Positions 56,586 through 64,000 of a DNA stretch of 64,000 nucleotides are shown one piece after another. The position numbers were made by a program, and so were the translations under genes. Under the pieces are notes generated by a model. That model was not told the origin of the DNA. It worked only from the letters and a program-made list of their open reading frames with translations, and did not search any database. Position 1 is the first letter of the stretch. Every line of letters starts with the position of its first letter. This DNA is from Siphonodentalium dalli (Eukaryota; Mollusca; Scaphopoda; Gadilida; Siphonodentaliidae): contig CP136061.1 of NCBI GenBank assembly GCA_032622095.1, positions 88,218,983 to 88,282,982 of the forward strand. The letters run 5' to 3'.

Positions 56586-57541
56586 ACAACCATTTTTTTG
56601 TAAAACAAATTATTCTGATTCATTTTGAAACTAATGAAAGACAATTTTAAAACTAATGAAAGACAATGTTTTTTTTTTGCTGGTATATTCATCATAAATT
56701 TGAACAAATCTTCAAGCAAACAAAATTTCAATATTCAAGAAATCTCTTACAACAGTGTCAGAAAGACCAATCGATCTAGCTCAGCACGATTGGTCTATTG
56801 TGATGTCAAATATTATTGAAATATTGCTTATAATTTTCATTTACAGAAGTCAATAATTCGCATGCAGATAACTTCACCTTGTATTCGGCCAAATATGTTG
56901 ACGTTAGATTAGAAGGCAGAATTCCCAGATTTGTTTATTATTGGTGAACCTGGATAATTTCGGAGGTGTGTCAATCGTCTTTTGCACACTGTGAATACGT
57001 ACTCATTCTCTCCTAAATTTGCAAAAATCCATATATATATAAATATATATACAGAGTGTGAAAACGTTGTTAGTTGCCAAATAATTGTCGACATTTTAAT
57101 TAGAAAACTTGAATGCAAAAACTATGATAGGCCCCCTATTATTGTTTATTTTTTTTCTCTTTTTGTTGAATCTACTTTCGTTATCGACATGCCGGCCTTT
57201 GTTTTGGTTGTTCTCCCAGTCGGGGGTGCCAGCCGATCGTCGTTATTCGGGTGGTTCCGATTTCCTCCGAATATAATTCCACGAGACTCCGCGCGCTGAT
57301 TCGCTCCGAAAATGTGTTAGTATCTGAGAAGATTTCTTACTCTGATCGCAGTTTTCAACAATTTAATACAGGGCGAGTACCGCACTAATAATATGCCACA
57401 TTGGGGTTTTCTTTCTAGTTTTGTATGACCTTTCTTGTGGTATATCGGGCACAGTTCTGTCTGACATCAAATATATGCCCACCGGGAGTGAAGCTAATGA
57501 CTTTAAGACATTGACTGTCCTATCCGCCTATCAGCATAATT
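56586..57541. other. No recognisable feature
   Basis: AT-rich with a duplicated AACTAATGAAAGACAATTTT near 56,630 and a TATATA run near 57,030. No supported gene. Confidence 0.4.
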
Positions 57542-57912
57542 ATGTCTGACTACGAAAGTTTTTCGAATAAAATTCAATCACTTCAAAAGTGTTACCTTAG
57601 GAATAATTATATAGACCTTGATAACCAAATATACGGTAATAAATCCTGCCACAAGCATGCAATGTACGCGAAAAATCGCAATCGTCAATTTAATGCCAGT
57701 ATCATAATCAACCTCATGCATGGTTGGTAGGAATTATGACAGCTGTTGTACGAGTTACTCTAAGTTGCAAATTTTCTGAACTAGAAAAACAACACTATCC
57801 GGACAAAATGATAGAGGATGGCATAGAACGCGCAAGGGCCATTCCCATCGCGGATCTACGCGCAGAAATATCACCAAAACATAACCAAATATACGGTAAT
57901 AAATACCGGTAA
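57542..57912 (+). pseudogene. Possible retroelement fragment (reverse-transcriptase C-terminal pattern)
   Basis: The plus-strand frame at 57,724-57,912 contains HYPDKMIEDGIERARAIP followed by ADLRAE, similar to the 'YP..LI..GI..A..IPR..LR' block found after the RT palm in Penelope-like and some LINE proteins. The preceding frame (57,542-57,730) overlaps it in another phase. AAATATACGGTAATAAAT recurs at 57,625, 57,885 and 57,912. The evidence is short and weak. Confidence 0.3.
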
Positions 57913-58025
57913 CAAATATACGGTAATAAATACCGCCAATTTATCAGTATGGTACTCTATGTATTCATTCATGATTTGACTAATCGTATGACACTGGTCG
58001 GCGGCGGACCCGGCCACCGGCGGGG

Positions 58026-58216
58026 TCTTATTTTTGAAGTTTTTGAAATTTTTGAAGTTTTTTGAAGTTTTTGAAATTTTTGAAATTTTTGAAGTTTTTG
58101 AAATTTTTGAAGTTTTTTGAAATTTTTGAAGTTTTTTGAAATTTTTGAAGTTTTGCGTTTTTGGGAATATTTTAGTACAACCAATTTTAGACCCAAAGAT
58201 TCTATTTTTAGATGCA
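58026..58216. repeat. TTTTTGAAG low-complexity tract plus 47-bp shared segment, copy 1
   Basis: About 130 bp of TTTTTGAAGTTTTTGAAA-type repeats is followed by GAATATTTTAGTACAACCAA and TTTTAGACCC (58,170-58,216). The same arrangement, same orientation, recurs at 60,645-60,838. Confidence 0.8.
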
Positions 58217-58296
58217 ATAATCGATTTTTATAAGAGGCGATAAACTTTCTAAAATAAAATGCAGAAAAAAGAGTGACTTGTACATTTTGAAGAAAC

Positions 58297-59370
58297 ATGT
58301 CGATCCCGTATATTCCAGCAGATCTTGAAATGTGGAGAAAACATTTCAGAGATATGGTTGATGGGAAGTTAATACCAGATAATCAGGGTCGATACTTTAT
58401 CGACAGAACTAAATAGTGATAGTGAAGAAGACGTTCTAAAACCACATATTAACGTGGTGACACCCCTCGCTCAAGCGATTGAAATGGCTAAGGCCGAAGT
58501 TGCAGCAAATAAGTTGACAAACACACGTAAAGCGTCCAAACAAACCAACAAGAGAGTTGGAGGTTTGTCTAATAATAAGAAGAAAATGAAAAGACCAGTG
58601 TCATACGATTAGCCAAATCATGAATGAATACATAGAGTACCATACTGATAAATTGGCATTAATTGAATCACCGGCGGTCAAATATCTATACCCTAGCCCC
58701 GGGACGAACGTACTCTTAGCGCGACGGTTGTATACCACACCTTATTCTCTCTTTTTATCACTACTTATAAGAGTGATGGTTCTTCCAATAATTCGCGATA
58801 ATGCACGGGTGTGATTTATGTGGCATTATTTTATCGACGAACTACAATCTACAAAGACATAAACAGATTAAACACGGAGTTATGTCCGAGACAAAACCAA
58901 CTCTCTTCGGAGAAGATACCGATGAATCTGACGAAGCGGGTCTAGATTCAGATGAAGATGAACGGGGAACGCTATCAGATTCAGAAGATGGTAATGTCGT
59001 CGGTAGTAGAACGGTATTCGGTCTTAAGAAAGCTGCGCGATGTGTCAACGAGATGGACACATTCAAAAGTATGATGAAACGCGTCACCAATGATGTGAAA
59101 GAAGAAGAGAGCATTTCGGGAGATGAGAGCATGTCGGGAAAAGAGGATACCATCGACACAGAGTTTGCTCTGTTTCTCAAAAGTTATAGACGATTAATAG
59201 AATACCAGTATCGATTGAAAACATCACGCATACATACCATGATCATGAAGAAAATGGTCAAACTGACCAAACACGGATATAATAATGAATGGGCTGCAGA
59301 TGAAGCGATGAGAAAATTCAAGAAACTCTTAGAAGTAAATCTAACGGTCGAAGATTCAGACAATGATTAA
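58297..59370 (+). pseudogene. Fossil fragment of a large virus-like element, possibly Polinton/Maverick
   Basis: Two parts lie in the same direction. The first, near 58,297-58,600, begins MSIPYIPADLEMWRKHF and has a lysine-rich tail, a style of short protein I associate with Polinton-type elements. The second (58,801-59,370, 189 codons, open) has one C2H2 finger (CDLCGIILSTNYNLQRHK), an acidic middle and a helical C-terminal part. No capsid, polymerase, integrase or terminal repeats were seen, so this is an isolated, broken remnant; the first part looks damaged (at least one or two breaks). The family call is tentative; a host-derived or other mobile C2H2 gene is the alternative. Age unknown, not very old given the open second part. 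Confidence 0.4.
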
Positions 59371-60600
59371 ATTTCAATAAACTTCATCAACATGTTATTC
59401 TCGTCTTCGTTATATATCTATAAGTGGGGAGGGGGTTTCACCAATATTACATCACGTCCCTTACCGCGTGTCACTTTAACATTCCACACCGTGCGTGTAT
59501 TATCCCCCTTTAATTATGTCATAGCATTGGTACATAGAAGACTGTATAACACTATGCCTATGTCAAGGTTCAATTCATTCGTGTAGTAATTTCGTATATG
59601 TTCAACGCTCTTCATTCGTGCGCTTGTATTGTTAACATTCATTCATAATGAGTGTCCCTTTAGATCGATAAATAAGTTAAAGGTCATTACATTCCACAGT
59701 CAAATCTATTGGTGATCGAATTTGATAACTATTTTATTGGAACAACTAAGAGTATTATTCACGTGAGATCAATGAGTCCAATCATTATAAATAATATATT
59801 GCAGGCATCGGAGGATACCCGATTGCCACATTTAGTGATCACGTGATAAACTGATAAAATGTCCAAAGCGTAAGTATGAATGTGGGGCGATAAGTGGTTA
59901 TTACGTAATGTTGTTATAACAATGACACCGAAGCAATTTCTATCATTGAGTGACCTGGACGTATTATGTATGCATGTTTTGGATAACTAATTATCGTGTT
60001 AATGCTAACAATGACACAGTTTATCAACCTTAATTGATACTAACCAGTTAAACAACTAATTCTGCTCAGACATTAAATCGATATGTTTTCTGAATGGCAT
60101 ATAACTGTGAACGGGAATATAATAGGATTCATTTGGTAAAGCAAGGTGTGAAAGACACATTGTTACCCACAATGTCGTGTGTGATTACGTGTACATAATA
60201 TGTTCCATCGAATATGACAATTCATTCTGGGGGGTTGTCCGCTCGTGATTCAACATAGTACATCTCAATACTTCCAATAATTCACGATAATACACACCTG
60301 TCATATACTCAATAACTTCATCTGGGATAGAGAGTGTAAAGAATAAACGCTCTTTATTATTTATGTAAGAGTAATGGTGTCTATTTTCAGGTATGACAAT
60401 TATATATGTATGAACTGCGTCTGATAAACACTGGAATGTATGCATTCATACCGATGGTCACAATGTCCAATAAAGCTATTTCTAAACATCGATTAATAAT
60501 TTCATGAAAAATATTTGAACAAAAAAAATAACGAAAGATATTACGCGCAAATAATTTAACATTCGACATTTTTTAATATCGAGATTCTCAGAAACCGAAA
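59371..60600. other. No recognisable feature
   Basis: AT-rich; AATAAACGCTCTTTATTATTT at 60,343 recalls family B. A minus-strand frame at 60,185-60,445 has no motif. Confidence 0.4.
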
Positions 60601-60644
60601 ACTCGTTATAAATTTTTTATTTAAACTTTTTTTTTAGAGAAATA

Positions 60645-60838
60645 ATTTTGGGGGTTTTGAAATTTTTTCTTTTGGAAGTTTTGGGGTTTTGAAATTTTTT
60701 GGAAGTTTTGGGTTTTGAAATTTTTTGGAAAAATAATTTTTGGAAGTTTTGAATTTTTTTTTGGGTTTTGATATTTTGGAAGTTTTGAGAATATTTTAGT
60801 ACAACCAATTTTAGACCCCAAGGATTCTATTTTTAGAT
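60645..60838. repeat. TTTTGGAAG low-complexity tract plus 47-bp shared segment, copy 2
   Basis: A TTTTTGGAAGTTTTGGG-type tract is followed by GAATATTTTAGTACAACCAA and TTTTAGACCC (60,789-60,838). Direct copy of 58,026-58,216. Confidence 0.8.
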
Positions 60839-60840
60839 GT

Positions 60841-61381
60841 GAAGTCAACGAGACGGCTATTCTTCTTACAACTTCCCTTGAACTTTGAAATTCCTCAATG
60901 TCCGTTACATCAATTGCTGTTTCTGAGAGGATATATCTATTGAGTCCAAACCTCAAATTCTGAAACGTATTGGGCTTGAAAAGTTCTCCATTTTTAGTTC
61001 GAATAGAGGCGTAACATTTCTCAACTTTGCATTCATCTCTGGTTTTGATAAACATTTCAAGTCCGTATTTGTTCCGTTTCCGATCAGAAAGTCATCAAAC
61101 ATACGTTTGCTGCTTGTGATACATCTCTTCGTGCTTTTACTGTCTTTTTCGTCTATAAGTTTCGAAATATCATCGGGTGAAACATCCGCGAATCGCTTCG
61201 ATTTGACACCGGCATCCATGATGTTTACTTTGGAGAATGCGGAAGTCGTCTGAATCGTGACGTTTTGGGTTACCGGTTTGAATGTCACGGTCAAATACGT
61301 CATAAAATTTCGTTCGGGTGCTTCCGTGAACATTCGGCTCTTTCGGTCGGAGCGGTAAACATTGCAAAAAATGGTGACCAT
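60841..61381 (-). pseudogene. Crypton-type tyrosine recombinase N-terminal fragment (KIAA1958/ZMYM-like)
   Basis: The minus-strand frame 60,953-61,381 contains KRFADVSPDDISKLIDEKD and SKSTKRCITSSKRMFDDFL. The second frame from 61,055 contains YASIRTKNGELFKPNTFQ, NLRFGLNRYILSE and IDVTDIEEFQSS. Together these are the N-terminal core-binding blocks ('RF.D.S...L..EKDSKNT...' and 'R..NGE.Y...S...IRFGL.RH') seen in Crypton recombinases and vertebrate proteins derived from them. The frame changes within 60,953-61,055 and the catalytic domain with its Arg and Tyr is absent, so it is inactive. The fragment ends abruptly at the 47-bp repeat. Confidence 0.7.
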
Positions 61382-61915
61382 GTGGGTGGAATTATATTGC
61401 TTTAATCATGAACGCCCATAATCAAAATATGGTATGTTTTCAGACATCAGACCTGCTGGCATCAGCAGGTCACTAACCGCATTATTTTTGGACTTATCTA
61501 GAAAGTTATTATACGCTTCCTGGTATCAACCTGTGTATGGCATGTATACAAATAATTGAAATTGTCGTCCTTTTCATTTTGGTGTCATAATGAGCTAAGA
61601 CTTACACTGGGATACCAAAAAGTCCAAAATGTATCAGTCTACATGATAAAACTCCATTCCAATACTCCGATATATATGCTGTTTTCTGAATGTACAGCCT
61701 TCCAGAAGTAATCCTACCTACTCATCAGCATAGGAAGATATGGGATAACAGTTTCTGTCCATATTTGGGGTGCCTCGTCTTACAAGCAGGTGTTCAGTCA
61801 CTTCTGGAAATCACGAGTGCACATGGAGTGACACAAGACTCCAGTACCATAATATACAGAGTAACATACAATCGAAATATATAGGGACATAGTTTGATAG
61901 TTTTATGTGATTTAC
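61382..61915. other. No supported gene
   Basis: A 64-codon plus-strand frame at 61,690-61,884 has no motif. A short CTGCTGGCATCAGCAG palindrome lies at 61,452-61,467. Confidence 0.35.
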
Positions 61916-61986
61916 CACATCGCTGGTATTTTCGTTGTTATAAATGTCGATTAGAGTCTTGACTTTGATTTGCAACTTATCGATTG
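61916..61986 (-). CDS. Candidate internal exon, coiled-coil-like
   Basis: Minus strand: the acceptor TTGCTTGTACTAG precedes 61,986 and a GTAAAT donor follows 61,916. The 71 bp read IDKLQIKVKTLIDIYNN then ENTSDV, a heptad-like helical peptide. It starts in split phase (needs one base from the preceding exon) and ends in phase 0. A GC-richer open stretch just upstream (62,022-62,231) may hold another exon. Family unknown. Confidence 0.3.
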
Positions 61987-62540
61987 CTAGTACAAGCAAA
62001 TACCTCCCACCCGTTAAGCAGCTAACAAACTACAAGAGGAAAATCAATCCGGTTTCCATCTCCTTGTGTGGGAGATATGTGTAATGGAAAATAATCCGGT
62101 AAATGTTTGAATAAAAAATTCAACGAGTCTATTGCGTGATGATGAAACTGAACGAACCTGTATGATGCGACGGTTTGATAATTTGCTGGATATGTCCTCT
62201 TGTGGACTGGGCAGCAATTGCTATTGGTCAATGAAATCCATTTACACTTACTTTTAGAACGGTATACATGAGACCCAATGTATCAGTAGCTCCGCTCTTG
62301 TGACCACGCCTCGTTGATAGAGGGTAACTAACGATTCGCATCAACATGAGTTATTTGATGAGATATGTATCCGAATTGGTTAATTGGTTAATTCTGTTAT
62401 TCGCGGTCGCATTTTGTTACAAATAGCCATAGGGAGTGCCAAGTATACTTAAATGTCATGTTAGATTTAATGTAGCATACACAATTCCCTTATTCTTTTC
62501 GCAAAGATAGTCAGACAGCCATCTGCCTTAAATCAAACAT
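61987..62540. other. Unassigned
   Basis: Several minus-strand frames overlap at 62,022-62,231; none is decisive. GGTTAATTGGTTAATTCTG is a small duplication at 62,379. Otherwise empty. Confidence 0.35.
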
Positions 62541-63300
62541 GTTTATTGTGAAATAATTTGCACGACATGCCACCGATTTTGAAGAACAAATCTTACTTGA
62601 GCGCGAATGAATACAAAATTTGTCGATCCTCTCACTCGTGGGTACCAATCTAGTTGTCATTTTAATAGAACTGACCAATGTTACGTCCTAGTATTGCAAA
62701 ATGTTATGAATATAATAGGACTATTGGTTTTATAATTAACCATTCATCTACTGATGGATTCTCCCACTCAGTTATCAAAGTATAAGACATTTCATTGCGA
62801 TGGTGGTGTTAATTGCGGCATGACAGATTTTACAATTTCCATACATATACCGGCCACCGTATTGGCAGCCATCTTGGGGTTAATATGTCACATAGTAACC
62901 GCCGACGGCATGAAATTATCGTACATACAAATTATATCCACCCACGCAACATTATTGTCTTTGTGCATTTCGAGAAGATGACAAAAATAGGTTTTCGATT
63001 AGTTTTGGACTAAACTAATTAAATATTTAATAAAACGTTGGGACCAGGATGTGCTTTGTGAACCTGTTTCACTTAAATTTTCTAGTCGATGGATCGGGAG
63101 ATATATATTACATAAAACTGTAGCAGTTTATCAACGGCCGTTGTGTTAGTTAAGTCATTTTGGCAAGTAATCGTGCGTTCTTACAAATTTCACAATTCCC
63201 ACCAATATACCGGCTCCATATTGGCAGCCATCTTGGGTTATTAGGCCAGTTTTTAAACCAAGACGGAACGAAATTACCGTATACACTAATTATCTCCTGT
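62541..63300 (+). repeat. Repeat K, locus 2: leader and two tandem units
   Basis: Homologous over its length and in the same orientation to 46,690-47,560. Shared words include CGTATTGGCAGCCATCTTGG, TTATCGTACA and AAGTAATCGTGCGTTCTTAC. The two plus-strand frames here have no protein features. Confidence 0.8.
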
Positions 63301-63419
63301 GAGGTAATGAACACATAGATATAGTAGGTACAAGTCTTTATTATGTTATATTTACATACCCCTAATATCTCTTCCGATTTCCCCATAGCGTTACGGTAGA
63401 CACGCCCCCTTATTCAATG

Positions 63420-63483
63420 CGTTCATAAACCTATGAACGTAACGTGACGTCACTTCCAATGTCGTTCATAGGTTTATGAACAC
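63420..63483. repeat. Short hairpin
   Basis: GTTCATAAACCTATGAAC and GTTCATAGGTTTATGAAC face each other around a CGTGACGTCACTTCC loop containing a perfect CRE-like palindrome TGACGTCA. Each arm is itself largely palindromic. Confidence 0.7.
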
Positions 63484-63719
63484 ATTGGTCCCGGAAATCA
63501 CCGGGGATTGTCGGACATTACCGACTGCTTGAGTATCTAGTCAGCCAATACGCCAAGGATTTGATAGCAAACAATATGTAATCGAGGTTCGAAAGATCAC
63601 GATTGGATGGCTAGTGGCATCTAATCGCGAGCACGGGTGGCACGAGATGTTCGATTGACTATCATAATGTTGGTTATCATATAATCCCATATCCCATAAT
63701 ATGTCAAATATAGCGAATT

Positions 63720-63985
63720 ATCGAAATATGAAATACAACGAAAAAGCGAAATATGAAAATACAGCGAAATAGTACGAAAAATCGAAATAGGAAAATACAA
63801 CGGAATAGCGAAATAGGGCGAAATATAGATCGAAATATAGAAATAGGAAATTATTTTTATAAACGAAATAACGGAGATATTTGAAAAAGTGTTTTTGACA
63901 AAATAACGGACATATTTGGAGAAGTGTTTTAAAGAGCGTAAGTATATAAATATAAATAATAAACAGCGGATTCAACGTGGTCATG
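63720..63985. repeat. Low-complexity CGAAATA-rich tract
   Basis: Degenerate repeats of CGAAATAKGAAAATACARCG. The 88-codon minus-strand frame (Phe/Tyr-rich) is an artefact of composition. Confidence 0.7.
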
Positions 63986-64000
63986 GGTTTTGACCGCGAT

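Noticed and set aside
63718-63984. 88-codon Phe/Tyr-rich minus-strand frame considered as a membrane protein
   Set aside because: It is a translation of a CGAAATA-type low-complexity tract.

Overview
The window looks like a gene-poor, AT-rich, intron-like or intergenic piece of a marine invertebrate genome. A mollusc is the best guess, from the style of its tandem repeats (the 'AAAAGGGCATAACTC' and 'CCAAGATGGC' units) and its mix of LINEs and TTAA-flanked MITEs; the species is not identifiable from sequence alone. There is no bacterial gene organisation, no long intact gene, no rRNA or tRNA that I can support, and no CRISPR array.

Left part (1-20 kb): a decayed LINE ORF1 with zinc knuckles and 5' leader (2.9-4.6 kb, minus), an inverted-repeat element (5.5-6.0 kb), a well-formed single TPR exon (6.05-6.16 kb, minus), the first members of two TTAA-flanked families (7.15-8.0 kb), a Harbinger transposase scrap (9.5-9.7 kb), a 2.3 kb satellite-like block (10.2-12.4 kb), nested MITEs (13.6-14.4 kb), a possible duplicated NRF1/CArG regulatory module (15.36-15.69 kb), an element built from GCGCTTAAGCGC palindromes with a clean 6-bp target duplication (17.1-17.95 kb), and a tandem duplication carrying a piggyBac-like hairpin MITE (18.5-19.6 kb).

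Middle (20-37 kb): a 5'-truncated L1/Tx1-like LINE with a perfect 15-bp target-site duplication (20.8-22.3 kb), a second LINE tail (22.3-22.9 kb, minus), a compositionally distinct 2.6 kb stretch I cannot assign, a cluster of exon-like minus-strand segments (26.9-28.85 kb), several inverted-repeat elements, and a 3.06 kb element (33,943-37,002) with long terminal arrays of GCGCCGAAAGCG-type repeats and a 6-bp target duplication.

Right part (37-64 kb): more members of the three TTAA families, two paralogous 0.8 kb tandem-repeat segments (46.7-47.6 and 62.5-63.3 kb), a LINE endonuclease fragment (48.3-48.85 kb), a TTGGGCCAACG-array element (49.2-50.6 kb), further GCGCTTAAGCGC elements (54.6-56.0 kb) with an adjoining three-unit tandem repeat, a broken fossil possibly of Polinton/Maverick type (58.3-59.4 kb), and a Crypton-type recombinase remnant (60.8-61.4 kb).

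Nothing here works together as an operon. The likely host coding signals are short minus-strand exon candidates near 1.0, 6.1, 26.9-28.9 and 61.9 kb, which could belong to one or more genes whose introns are packed with transposons. The most distinctive material is the set of non-autonomous DNA elements whose subterminal regions are arrays of palindromes, together with their target-site signatures.
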